NCBI GenBank assembly: GCA_004556545.1
Contig: SFGO01000070.1
Span: forward strand, 1 to 13,727
DNA from: Clostridiales bacterium
Lineage (GTDB): Bacteria; Bacillota; Clostridia; Christensenellales; Aristaeellaceae
Length of the DNA stretch: 13,727 nucleotides
Reading direction: 5' to 3'
Shown here one piece after another: positions 6,046 to 13,406 of this stretch (position 1 is the first letter of the stretch; every line of letters starts with the position of its first letter). The position numbers and the translations under genes were made by a program. The notes under the pieces were generated by a model, which saw only the letters and a list, made by a program, of their open reading frames with translations, was not told the origin of the DNA and ran no database searches.

Positions 6046-6900
6046 TTACCTTCTTTTGCGCAGTGTGTTGATCAAGGTTTTCGCGCCGAACAGGGTCAGG
6101 ATCCAGCCGACCAGCCCCATCCTTTTGCCCTTTTTTTGACGCTTCCGGCGGGATTTCCGCACCGGGTCGCTCTGGCTGAACACGATCATCACCAGAATCG
6201 CCACCACCAGCCAGCCGCGGGCGCTCAGGCCGTCCTCGTCCTGCTCATGCGTCTCGTGATACTGCTGATAATCGGCGGTATTTTCGGTAATGGAGCCGAT
6301 GACCTGCTCCCACAGTTCAGAACCGGTGGAAGGCTTTTCCGCCGCAGCGGTCTCTTCCGTCTGGAAAAGGCCTTTCAGGCTGATGTCCGCATCGTACTGC
6401 CTTTCCAGCAGTCCGTTCAGGGCCGTAAAGAATCTGGCGAACGCCGCGTCGTACTGCTGGCTCTGAAACAGCCCGGCAAAGGAAGAAGAGGTATACAGCA
6501 GGTTTTCAGCATTGCTGGCGCCCAGCTTCTTTTCTACATTGCCGCCCATCACCGCCGCGAAGCTGTCCTCGCCCGCAGCGCCCAGCAGAAGCAGATCGTC
6601 CCCGCCCAGCTCCCAGCGCTGGAACAGCTGGCGGGCGTAGGTTTTGACCTCCACGCCGTCCAGAAAATTCACCAGCGCCACGTGGAGCTTCACGCCGGTC
6701 TCTTCCTCCACCCGTTCGGCGTAAGCCGTCACGTCCTTGGCGGTCGCCGTTCCCAAAACGTTGGCGTCGTCCGTCAGCGCGCCCCGGTTTTCCGGCATAC
6801 GCGCCGCCGCAAAGGCGCTCAGGCACCAGCAGAGAACCAGCGCCAGCACCAGAAGGGCACAGATTTTTTTCTTCATTTTAATGGCTTCAATGGTTTTCAA
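6046..6900 (-). CDS. TPM-domain membrane protein
   Basis: 284 residues. After a short lead comes a signal peptide (MKKKICALLVLALVLCWCLSAFAAA). A TPM domain (formerly DUF477) follows: LTDDANVLGTATAKDVTAYAERVEEETGVKLHVALV and, further on, WELGGDDLLLLGAAGEDSFAAVMGG. These match the family's conserved N-terminal D-x-A-x-V-L and its W-x-L-G region. A C-terminal transmembrane helix at about 230-242 (GWLVVAILVMIVFSQ) and a very basic tail follow. The start is the TTG at 6900, seven bases after AAGGAG; the ATG eight codons later has no Shine-Dalgarno. TPM proteins often lie beside LemA genes, as here. Exact function is unknown; roles in membrane protein quality control and photosystem repair are known for some relatives. 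Confidence 0.8.
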   Translation of the reverse strand: MKTIEAIKMKKKICALLVLALVLCWCLSAFAAARMPENRGALTDDANVLGTATAKDVTAYAERVEEETGVKLHVALVNFLDGVEVKTYARQLFQRWELGGDDLLLLGAAGEDSFAAVMGGNVEKKLGASNAENLLYTSSSFAGLFQSQQYDAAFARFFTALNGLLERQYDADISLKGLFQTEETAAAEKPSTGSELWEQVIGSITENTADYQQYHETHEQDEDGLSARGWLVVAILVMIVFSQSDPVRKSRRKRQKKGKRMGLVGWILTLFGAKTLINTLRKRR

Positions 6901-6923
6901 TGGTTTCTCCTTGCTTCCACTCG

Positions 6924-7466
6924 TTACTCATACAGCTCGCAGGGGGTAACGCCCAGCAGACCGGCCAGCTTGCCTACCGGCGTGTCCGTCAGCTTGTGGT
7001 TAAACTCCTCCGCCGCGCTGTTATAGGTATCGAACAGCGCGTTCTCCGTCAGATTCTTCCAGTCGCTTTCCAGCATGGCGGCGTAGCGCTGATCCCGCTG
7101 ACTCTGCCGGAAACTGTCCGTCTGCCGAAGCTGCTCCAGCACCCGGGCAAACAGCACGGACAATTCCTCCGTATCCTTCTTCTGCTCTTCCAGCGTTTCA
7201 TCGCCGGCATTCAGCTTTCTGGATACTGCCCGAAGGGCCTCCACATCCTCATTGCCGGACAAATGACGCTCCGCTACCACGCACAGGTTCAGCCCATCGG
7301 CGCCCTGATAGCTCAGCGCGTCCAGCAGGCCGTTTTCCCCGCTGAGAAGCTGCGTCACCTGCTGGCGATCCTCCCGGAAGCCGGAAAACGTACCGTATCC
7401 CAGTCCGAACAGCACCAGAGCGACGGCGATAACAATGCACACGCCCATGGGGAGTTTGAATTTCAT
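6924..7466 (-). CDS. LemA-like membrane-anchored protein
   Basis: 180 residues. It has an N-terminal membrane anchor (residues about 8-26, GVCIVIAVALVLFGLGYGTF) followed by a helical body rich in Glu, Arg and Gln. The C-terminal part YNSAAEEFNHKLTDTPVGKLAGLLGV resembles the LemA signature, in which Y-N-x-x-V-x-x-Y-N precedes a small-residue stretch ending in A-G-L-L-G. LemA proteins are anchored in the membrane and frequently paired with TPM-domain genes, and here the TPM gene follows after 23 bases. The start ATG (7466) has only a weak AAAGGA eleven bases upstream. Homology is inferred from the C-terminal motif and gene pairing, not the full length. The gene is separated from telA by element A2. 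Confidence 0.65.
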   Translation of the reverse strand: MKFKLPMGVCIVIAVALVLFGLGYGTFSGFREDRQQVTQLLSGENGLLDALSYQGADGLNLCVVAERHLSGNEDVEALRAVSRKLNAGDETLEEQKKDTEELSVLFARVLEQLRQTDSFRQSQRDQRYAAMLESDWKNLTENALFDTYNSAAEEFNHKLTDTPVGKLAGLLGVTPCELYE

Positions 7467-7493
7467 GATTGATTGATTCCTTTCCCGTTAAAC

Positions 7494-7525
7494 TGCGCCG
7501 CATCCCCAGTGGGAAATGCGGCGCT
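7494..7525 (+). repeat. Duplicated hairpin flanking element A2, left copy
   Basis: 32 bases that match 7683-7714 at 31 positions (the exception is c at 7507 against t at 7696). The unit is a GC-rich palindrome with arms gcgccgcat and atgcggcgc. It abuts the first base of element A2. Confidence 0.8.
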
Positions 7526-7682
7526 CAGCCTGTCGAAAAAACCCAAGTTGGCCGTCAGCGCCCGCAAACAGCGCTACGCTGGTTTGCGGGGAAAGTGCTG
7601 CGGCACAAGGTTTAGGGGCTCCGCCCCTATAACCCCGGCAGGAGGCAGTGCCTCCTGCACCTCCACTTTTTTTGACACTCTG
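7526..7682 (-). mobile_element. MITE-like non-coding element, family A, copy A2 (157 bp)
   Basis: On the plus strand it starts CAGCCTGTCGAAAAAA and ends TTTTGACACTCTG, so its reverse complement has the same two ends as A1. The internal hairpins are also shared: cgcaaac/gtttgcg (7562-7589) with only gta-type spacing at the tip, ggggc/gcccc, and gcaggaggc/gcctcctgc. It holds no ORF. It sits between telA and the LemA-like gene and is inverted relative to A1. It is bracketed by a 32-bp duplicated hairpin unrelated in sequence to the one around A1. A2 is the shorter and perhaps intact form. Confidence 0.75.
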
Positions 7683-7714
7683 TGCGCCGCATCCCTAGTG
7701 GGAAATGCGGCGCT
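7683..7714 (+). repeat. Duplicated hairpin flanking element A2, right copy
   Basis: Matches 7494-7525 at 31 of 32 positions. It lies 19 bases past the telA stop codon, where a terminator is expected. On the plus strand it is followed by TTTTCTT; on the minus strand, the telA direction, it now runs into the element instead of a T run. Confidence 0.8.
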
Positions 7715-7733
7715 TTTCTTATCGAAGCAAAGC

Positions 7734-8948
7734 TCAGTGCAGCTCCAGCAGCTTCTTTTTCAGATCGGCCTCCATGGCGACCATTTCCTTTTCGGCCTCC
7801 AGCCGCTTGGTGCGGCCGTCCTCCTGAATCTTCATCACTTCGTTGATGGTATCCATCAGGCTCTGATTGGTCTGCTTCAGGGTTTCCAGATCGATAATGC
7901 CGCGTTCGGCCTCCTGCGCGGTCTGGATGGTGCCGGTCTTGAGCGCCTCGGCGTTCTTGCGCAGCAGTTCGTTGGTCATGTTGGTCACGGCGGTCTGCGC
8001 CTTCAGCGCTTCCTGACTGCGGTGCATGCCCAGCGCGATCACGATCTGGCTCTTCCACAGGGGCAGGGTGTTGGACAGGGTGCTCTGGATCCGTTCCACC
8101 AGCAGACTGTCGTTATTCTGCAAAAGCCGGATCTGAGGAGCCATCTGCAAAGCCACCTGCCGGGTCAGCTTCAGGTCATGCAGCTTTTTCTCAAAACGGT
8201 CGCAGTTGGCGGCCAGATCGTTGGCCCGCTGAGCGTCCATCGCGTCGCCGGTCTCGGCGGCTTTCTTCTTCAGTTCTTCCAGTTCGCCCTCCCGGACTTC
8301 CTTGAGCTTCTGCTCCCCGGCGATGATATACATGGTCAGTTCCTTGAAGTACTGCGTGTTCATATCATACAGGTGATTGAACATGCTCACGTCCTTAAGC
8401 AGCTGCACCTGATGGTTTTCCAGCTGACTGGCGATGGTGTCCACGTTCGCGTCCACCTTATCGTACTTGGTCTGCATGTCGGTGACGGCCTTCTGGGCGT
8501 TCCAGAACAGGCCCTTGATGCCGCTGGGCTTTTCGGCGGCGGCGCTGAAGCCCTTGATCTCGTTGACCAAACTCACCAGCATATCGCCGACTTCGCCCGT
8601 GTCCTTGGTGCGGATGGTGGCCAGCGCGCTGTCGCTGAAATCGGCGATTTTCTTCTGCGCGTCCGCGCCGTAGAGCAGCACATGGTCGGAGTTATTCACG
8701 TCGATCTTCTTGACGAACTCTTCGATGCTCTTCTTGTCTTCCTCGGTCAGCATGGTCGTATCCATCTGCTTAACCGCTTCGCTGGCGGCCTGTGCGGCGG
8801 CATTCGCGCTGGGCGCGGCCTGAGCCATGGCTTCCAGCTGCTGGGTGGTTTCCTCCAGCTGAACCTTTTCCTTGGCGACCGACGAAGGATCGAGGGTCAA
8901 AACGGGGGTCTGCCGGGTCTCGGAATTCTGCTGATGAATTTCACTCAT
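7734..8948 (-). CDS. TelA family (toxic anion resistance) protein
   Basis: 404 residues, close to the usual TelA length. It is soluble, mostly helical and coiled-coil, with no signal peptide or membrane segment. Family features include the central region IKGLFWNAQKAVTDMQTKYDKVDANVDTIASQLENHQVQLLKDV (about 145-188), the stretch MYIIAGEQKLKEV, and the C-terminal NMTNELLRKNAEALKTGTIQTAQEAERGIIDLETLK, which is typical of TelA/YaaN proteins. TelA was named for tellurite resistance; in Bacillota the orthologue follows xpaC, as it does here, and is linked to cell-envelope stress and resistance to some antimicrobials. ATG at 8948 follows AAGGAGG by nine bases. The 63-base gap from xpaC contains a tandem ggttgggtc pair near 8980-9000, of no known role. 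Confidence 0.92.
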   Translation of the reverse strand: MSEIHQQNSETRQTPVLTLDPSSVAKEKVQLEETTQQLEAMAQAAPSANAAAQAASEAVKQMDTTMLTEEDKKSIEEFVKKIDVNNSDHVLLYGADAQKKIADFSDSALATIRTKDTGEVGDMLVSLVNEIKGFSAAAEKPSGIKGLFWNAQKAVTDMQTKYDKVDANVDTIASQLENHQVQLLKDVSMFNHLYDMNTQYFKELTMYIIAGEQKLKEVREGELEELKKKAAETGDAMDAQRANDLAANCDRFEKKLHDLKLTRQVALQMAPQIRLLQNNDSLLVERIQSTLSNTLPLWKSQIVIALGMHRSQEALKAQTAVTNMTNELLRKNAEALKTGTIQTAQEAERGIIDLETLKQTNQSLMDTINEVMKIQEDGRTKRLEAEKEMVAMEADLKKKLLELH

Positions 8949-9011
8949 GGAAAGGTTCCTCCTTCAATCACGCTATCGTCGGTTGGGTCGGTTGGGTCGA
9001 TTTGTTGGAAA

Positions 9012-9992
9012 TCAGTCTTCTTTTTTGGCCTGTGCGGCGGCCTGACCGTCATACACGGGGTAGACCCCGCCGGAAATCGTAGGCGCCTGCGGCATATGCT
9101 GCTGAGCCTGCTGCTCCGCGCTGCTGACGGCCTGCTGCACGCCGCTGTCCGTATGGAGCGTCGGAACGCTCTGACGGTTCTGTGCTTCCTGTGCCGCCCG
9201 CTGCTGACGGCGCTGCTGGGCCAGCGCCGCGTCCAATTTAGCCGCCTGCTTGGCCTGCTCGGCGGCCTTTTCCAGCTCGCTTTCCGTCAGGCCGTCCCGC
9301 TTGAGCATCTGTTCCAGCACATCAATATCCGTGGCGATGTCCAGCATATCGTCCTTATAGAGGTTCTTCAGCATTTTCTGACAGCCGGTAATCACCACGC
9401 CCAGCGCGTCGTCGATTCGATGCTGGGCTTCCTTCGCCTCGGACATGGGCAGGCTGCGTTCATCCAGCTTCCGATAGCTCTTGACCATTTTCAGCGTGGT
9501 AGGCAGGTAGTAGTCCATGAACTTCCGAATCTGCGGGGCGCGGGCCGGATTTTCGTACACGGCCTGAAAAATCGCCGCGCAGTTTTCCTCCAGATCGTCC
9601 AGCTTGGCCGACAGAGATTCATCAGGAATGAGGTCGTTTTCCTTACGGATTTCGGCGATGATCTCCCGTCCCCGGGTCAGCAGCTGATCCACGTCCGGGT
9701 TGCCGGTATTGGCCTTAAGCCGTTCCAGTGCGTCGTTCTTCCGCTTTTCCTCTTCCTTAGCGGCTTCAGCGGCAGCCTCTTCGGCCATTTTCTTTTTCTG
9801 ATCCTCCGTCGTCAGATCCAGCCCCTGCGCCATGGTACGGATGACCGCGCTGACAAACGCGCTCACCGCCAGCTGCACTGCCAGGCTGAACAGGCCGTGA
9901 ATCTTAAAAATCGAACTGAGCAGCACGAACGTCACGCCGAAAGCAACCGCTCCCGCGCCGTTGCCACTCTTTTTTTTCTTTCCCTTACTCAT
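9012..9992 (-). CDS. XpaC family (5-bromo-4-chloroindolyl phosphate hydrolysis) protein
   Basis: 326 residues. A short basic N-terminus (MSKGKKKKSG) is followed by two hydrophobic segments (about 12-30, VAFGVTFVLLSSIF, and 31-52, GLFSLAVQLAVSAFVSAV). A charged coiled-coil stretch comes next (KKKMAEEAAAEAAKEEEKRKNDALERL) and then the helical XpaC core DVDQLLTRGREIIAEIRKEN through IRKFMDYYLPTTLKMVKSYRKLDE, which is the most recognisable family part. The C-terminus is Ala/Gln-rich and looks disordered (about 240-326). The name comes from a hydrolysis phenotype in Bacillus; true activity is not settled. The start at 9992 follows AAGGAG by six bases; an ATG 15 bases earlier overlaps that site and is rejected. 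It is the first gene of the operon and has a clear promoter. The telA partner follows. Confidence 0.85.
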   Translation of the reverse strand: MSKGKKKKSGNGAGAVAFGVTFVLLSSIFKIHGLFSLAVQLAVSAFVSAVIRTMAQGLDLTTEDQKKKMAEEAAAEAAKEEEKRKNDALERLKANTGNPDVDQLLTRGREIIAEIRKENDLIPDESLSAKLDDLEENCAAIFQAVYENPARAPQIRKFMDYYLPTTLKMVKSYRKLDERSLPMSEAKEAQHRIDDALGVVITGCQKMLKNLYKDDMLDIATDIDVLEQMLKRDGLTESELEKAAEQAKQAAKLDAALAQQRRQQRAAQEAQNRQSVPTLHTDSGVQQAVSSAEQQAQQHMPQAPTISGGVYPVYDGQAAAQAKKED

Positions 9993-10060
9993 TGCAGGCT
10001 CCTTCATCCATGCGCTGTATGCGGGCCGTTTCGCGTCCCGCGTTTTGTTTCACGCATTGC

Positions 10061-10089
10061 ATTATATCATACTTCCCTGCATCTGAAAA
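10061..10089 (-). promoter_or_regulatory. Promoter of the xpaC-telA operon
   Basis: On the minus strand: TTTTCA (-35, 10084-10089), a 17-base spacer, and a perfect TATAAT (-10, 10061-10066) with TG just upstream (extended -10). It is about 70 bases before the xpaC start. The long untranslated leader in between holds no riboswitch I recognise. Confidence 0.75.
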
Positions 10090-10161
10090 GAAGAACCCGA
10101 CCGAAACCGTCTTGGCTCTTCCTAAAAGTTTTCTGAAAATTTCATGAGGCAGGGGCAGCGC

Positions 10162-10330
10162 CCCTGCACCCCACACCGCGCCCTTTGGGCGCGGGGCGTA
10201 GGGAGACATGCAGCTTGGCCGGGGTTTTACCGCCGCTCGGCGACAGGCCTCGCGGCTCGCGGGTCTGGTGCGGTTCCCTGCCGGTTGGCAAGTTGATACC
10301 GCCATTCGGCGACAGGCCTCATGGCTCGCG
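10162..10330 (-). repeat. Intergenic repeat family B, copy B2
   Basis: Reverse complement of B1 (410-582) over its length with scattered mismatches. It contains two nearly identical 41-base units, at 10228-10268 and 10297-10337, a 69-base period like that in B1. Hairpins flank it: gcagggg/cccctgc (10149-10167) and cgcgccc/gggcgcg (10177-10193), and a second variant of the last (ccacgc/gcgtgg) lies at about 10362-10382. It fills most of the gap between the divergent promoters of xpaC and the response regulator gene. No coding frame in it is credible. Confidence 0.75.
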
Positions 10331-10510
10331 GGTCTGGCAGTGGCTGACGCCCTGCACCCCACACCACGCATGTTGGGCGTGGGGCTGCTCGGGGAAAAGT
10401 CTGCTGGCCGGGGGGGTACCACTGCTCTGATTGAGTTCCCTGCTGCCAGATGTCCACTTTTTGTATATGCTGCGTTTCTTTTTTCGGACAATTATTTCCG
10501 AATCCAAATA

Positions 10511-10538
10511 TGGCCTGCAGAAAGCCTTATGTTATAAT
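10511..10538 (+). promoter_or_regulatory. Promoter of the response regulator gene
   Basis: A perfect TATAAT at 10533-10538 with TG one base upstream (extended -10). The -35 region is poor (tggcct at 10511-10516 with a 16-base spacer), as is common for extended -10 promoters and for activator-dependent ones. It lies 39 bases before the ATG at 10578. Confidence 0.65.
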
Positions 10539-10577
10539 GAATGGAGATCATTTCGAGGCTTGGAAAGGAGAAGTGCC

Positions 10578-12173
10578 ATGCTTAAGTTGCTGGTAGTAGA
10601 TGACAACAACCGCGACCGGCGGGTTGCGCGTGAAATGTCTATATGGCAGAATTTGAATATTCAGGTCATTGGCGAGGCGGCGAACGGTCATCTGGCGCTG
10701 GAACAAATAGAGCATTTGGGAGTGCCGGATATAGTGCTTACGGATGTATCCATGCCCTACATGGATGGAATGACGCTTTCTAAAAAACTGCAGCAGGAGT
10801 ATCCAAGAGTTCATGTATTGTTTATGAGCTATTACGAAGAATTTGAATATGCGCGGAACGCTATTTCCGTCCATGCCGACGCCTATATCGTCAAACCGCT
10901 GCGGGAAAAAGAAGTGCGCTCTGCGGTTGAGAAGGCTCTGGACGTCATTTACCGGGAGCGCAACCGGCAGAGCGAACAGAAGGATTTGCAAAAGCGCTTG
11001 GAACAGGCCATGCCGGTGCTGCGGGAGGATTTTATGCGCAGCCTGCTGCTGGAGGGAGAATTCAGCAAGGAAGAAATTCGGGAACAATTAGATTATTTCG
11101 GGTTAAGAGCGCCGGAGCGCTGCTGTGTCATAGTGATACGGAAACGCTATAAGGGCCTGATGGATATGAAGGAACGGTATCTTCGTTCTCTGGAAGCGGA
11201 TGAGCAAATCCGAGAGGCAACCCGGGACGCGGCCTTCTGGGCAATGCGGATTTCTGATTTACAGAGTATTGTCGTAATTGATTCATCCCGCACAGAGGAC
11301 GCTATGGTGCTGGCGGTGAATCTGGTGGATGAAATTCGTGAAACGGCCAACGTAGACCCCCGTATCGGCGTCAGCGAGACGGGAACGGTCGAACAGCTCC
11401 ACGCTTTGTATCTGCAAGCGCTGAGCACTGCGGAAACCGATTATTTCAGTCAGAAAATTCCGGTGCTTTGCTTTCGGGATGTGACGGCTTCCGAATATCG
11501 GTCCGCTGAAATGCCGGATCCTTCCCGCCTTATGGAACAGTTGGAGGCCCTGCTGCTGAATGGCAGCGAAGAAGAAATTGACGAGCTGCTGGATCCGTAT
11601 CTGAAAGGCAGCCATGACGGCGCCTATCTGCGGTATTTTGCCATCATGATTGTCAACGCCCTGCAATTTCTATTGCAAAGACAGAATATAGAGTACCGGG
11701 ATATTTTGGGAGAAAGCGCCCAAATCTGGAAAAAGCTGGAAAACTTCAACACCATTCTGAGCATCCGAAATTGGCTTTTCAATCTGATTGCCATGGCGCA
11801 GCAATATGTTCGGGGAAAAGCCTCCCATCGTGACCGTCAGATTGCAGACGAAATTCTGAAGAAGATCGAAATTTCCTATGCAGATCCCATTTCCGTGGAG
11901 GACGTGGCAGAAAGCGTCTACTTAGGAGCCAAGCAGGCCAACAACATTTTCAAGCGAGAAACGGGCAAGAGCATTTTCGATTCTATCATCGAAACGCGGA
12001 TTCGCAAAAGCAAGGAGCTTCTGAGCGATCCAAAACTGCGCATTGGGGAAATCGCCATGCGGGTCGGCTACGTGAATCAGTCCTATTTCTGCCAGCTGTT
12101 CCGAAAGTCCACCGGTCTTTCGCCTCGGGACTGGCGGTATCATTTCGGCAGACACGAGGAGGCGCAGAAGTGA
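10578..12173 (+). CDS. YesN-type response regulator, AraC family DNA-binding
   Basis: 531 residues in the two-part layout of YesN regulators. An N-terminal receiver domain (1-120) has the acidic pair Asp8-Asp9, phosphoacceptor Asp56 in DIVLTDVSMPYMDG, Ser84 and Lys106 in YIVKP. A middle region of about 300 residues has no sure domain. A C-terminal AraC helix-turn-helix pair (about 430-520) includes ISVEDVAESVYLGAKQANNIFKRETG and IGEIAMRVGYVNQSYFCQLFRKSTGLSPRDWR. Such regulators work with a YesM-type sensor kinase encoded next door and activate ABC sugar-uptake operons. Here the coupled next gene, starting in GTGA overlap, begins like that kinase but turns into a solute-binding protein. The ATG at 10578 follows AAAGGAG by seven bases. 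Codon use looks more AT-rich than the minus-strand genes. No kinase is left in view, so the regulator may be an orphan. Confidence 0.93.
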   Translation: MLKLLVVDDNNRDRRVAREMSIWQNLNIQVIGEAANGHLALEQIEHLGVPDIVLTDVSMPYMDGMTLSKKLQQEYPRVHVLFMSYYEEFEYARNAISVHADAYIVKPLREKEVRSAVEKALDVIYRERNRQSEQKDLQKRLEQAMPVLREDFMRSLLLEGEFSKEEIREQLDYFGLRAPERCCVIVIRKRYKGLMDMKERYLRSLEADEQIREATRDAAFWAMRISDLQSIVVIDSSRTEDAMVLAVNLVDEIRETANVDPRIGVSETGTVEQLHALYLQALSTAETDYFSQKIPVLCFRDVTASEYRSAEMPDPSRLMEQLEALLLNGSEEEIDELLDPYLKGSHDGAYLRYFAIMIVNALQFLLQRQNIEYRDILGESAQIWKKLENFNTILSIRNWLFNLIAMAQQYVRGKASHRDRQIADEILKKIEISYADPISVEDVAESVYLGAKQANNIFKRETGKSIFDSIIETRIRKSKELLSDPKLRIGEIAMRVGYVNQSYFCQLFRKSTGLSPRDWRYHFGRHEEAQK

Positions 12174-13240
12174 AAAAGCGGCTTCGTTTCAAAAATATGC
12201 GCTATACAAAGCATCTCATCGGCTGCCTGTCGATTGTGCTGCTGATCGTATACCTGCTTTTTTCCGCCACCTACCTGGACGGCGTAATCGATGCCTGGAA
12301 GGAAGAATGCGTTTACAGCGATTATACCGAGGACATGCTCCATTTTTTCAAATATGAAGGCAACCAGATCGCCATTCCCTACATGGTAGGGTACCGCGGA
12401 TTTTTCTACCGCGCTGATTACCTGAAGGAAGCAGGCGTGGAGAAGGTCCCCGAAACCTGGGACGAGCTTCTGGACGCGTGCGCGAAGCTCAAAGCCTGGA
12501 ATCCCGACATCGTGCCTCTGGCCCTAACCGGCGCGACCAACGGCATCTGGCACTGCTTTATGAGCTTTGCCATGAGCAACGGCGTGGGTATCTTGGACGA
12601 GAATATGGCTCCCACCTCCGAGCCCCCCGCTTTTAAGGAAACCATCGACCTGTTCCAAAAGCTGCGCGAAAACGGCTATGTGGCCGAATGCGTGCTGGGC
12701 CATGACGGCGCCGCCGCCGAAACCCTGTACTACAGCGGCAAGGCCGCGTTCTTCTTCGGTAGCTTCGGCATCAAGATTTTCGACTATCCAGAGGTAGCCG
12801 AGAACAGCGACGTGCTGGCCTGCTTCAAGGGCCCCTCCGGCGACGCTGTCGGCACCGTCAGCTTCCCGGACGCGCTGGTTGTTTTTTCCCAGACCAAGCA
12901 TCCCGAGGAGTCGCTCAAGTTCGTCAAATGGTGGGCGGAAAACACTCAGCCCCTGTTTACAGAAGGCGGCTGCTGGGCTTATCCCGCAAAGGCTTCCTTC
13001 TTCTCCGGAGAGGTGTTTGCCGATAAGGTTTCCCAGGGTGTGCTCAACAAGGTGCTGCCCACCGCCAAGACCGCGACCTGGCCCATTCAGGGCATGTTCC
13101 CCGGTTTCTCGCAGATCAACGGCGAGTATATCATGAACTACGCGCCTCAAGCGGCCCTCAACGGCGGTATGAGTACCGGTGACATCGCCAAGAAGCAGGC
13201 GGAAATGATTCAGGAAGCCCTGGACAACGCCGCCGAATAA
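12170..13240 (+). CDS. Chimeric gene: kinase-like N-terminus fused to truncated ABC solute-binding protein
   Basis: 356 codons from GTG at 12170, overlapping the regulator stop as GTGA with GAGGAGG just before. Residues 1-34 are basic and then hydrophobic (RYTKHLIGCLSIVLLIVYLL), like the first membrane helix of a YesM-type sensor kinase. From about residue 35 (nt 12272) the protein reads as a family 1 extracellular sugar-binding protein from its middle onward: SDYTEDMLHFFKYEG, IAIPYMVGYRGFFYRADYLKEAG, VPETWDELLDACAKL, then the Trp-rich C-terminal lobe ending AEMIQEALDNAAE. A normal binding protein has a lipoprotein signal and about 100 more residues forming the first lobe; these are missing. 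The simplest reading is an in-frame deletion joining the kinase start to the binding-protein gene. An assembly join is the alternative. Function as a binding protein is unlikely. Confidence 0.75.
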   Translation: MKKRLRFKNMRYTKHLIGCLSIVLLIVYLLFSATYLDGVIDAWKEECVYSDYTEDMLHFFKYEGNQIAIPYMVGYRGFFYRADYLKEAGVEKVPETWDELLDACAKLKAWNPDIVPLALTGATNGIWHCFMSFAMSNGVGILDENMAPTSEPPAFKETIDLFQKLRENGYVAECVLGHDGAAAETLYYSGKAAFFFGSFGIKIFDYPEVAENSDVLACFKGPSGDAVGTVSFPDALVVFSQTKHPEESLKFVKWWAENTQPLFTEGGCWAYPAKASFFSGEVFADKVSQGVLNKVLPTAKTATWPIQGMFPGFSQINGEYIMNYAPQAALNGGMSTGDIAKKQAEMIQEALDNAAE

Positions 13241-13316
13241 CGGAGATGAGAGCATTAAACATATGCAACAATCCGGATTTATAATTCCACACTCAACGCC
13301 TTGCCATTGTCAGGGT

Positions 13317-13391
13317 GCAGGGGTTTTCACCCCTGCCTGTCCCCTCTCCCCGTACTTTTTGCCCACCGGCCCGTTTCGCCGGCCCGTGGGC
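13317..13391 (+). promoter_or_regulatory. Two hairpins between solute-binding protein and permease genes
   Basis: The 166-base gap holds gcagggg/cccctgc (13317-13336, loop ttttca) and gcccac...ccggcc facing ggcc...gtgggc (13361-13391). Neither has a T run, so they are not typical terminators. Stem-loops here are common in binding-protein operons, where they protect the upstream mRNA and give more binding protein than permease. The second ends four bases before AAGGAG of the permease. Confidence 0.5.
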
Positions 13392-13406
13392 GGCAAGGAG
13401 ACCTCC

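Noticed and set aside
8980..9000. Tandem ggttgggtc pair between xpaC and telA as an operator
   Set aside because: Only two short copies, inside an operon and not near a promoter; chance or slippage is enough.
9993..10060. Riboswitch or leader RNA upstream of xpaC
   Set aside because: The leader is about 70 bases with no recognisable riboswitch core or terminator/antiterminator pair.
7473..10136. An 887-codon open frame on the plus strand
   Set aside because: It runs antisense through element A2, telA and xpaC, both well supported on the minus strand. The product is a His/Leu/Gln-rich shadow with no domain.
13263..13406. Upstream start of the permease at 13263
   Set aside because: No ribosome binding site there, the added residues are Pro/Cys-rich and unlike permease N-termini, and the frame passes through two hairpins; 13407 has AAGGAG at correct spacing.
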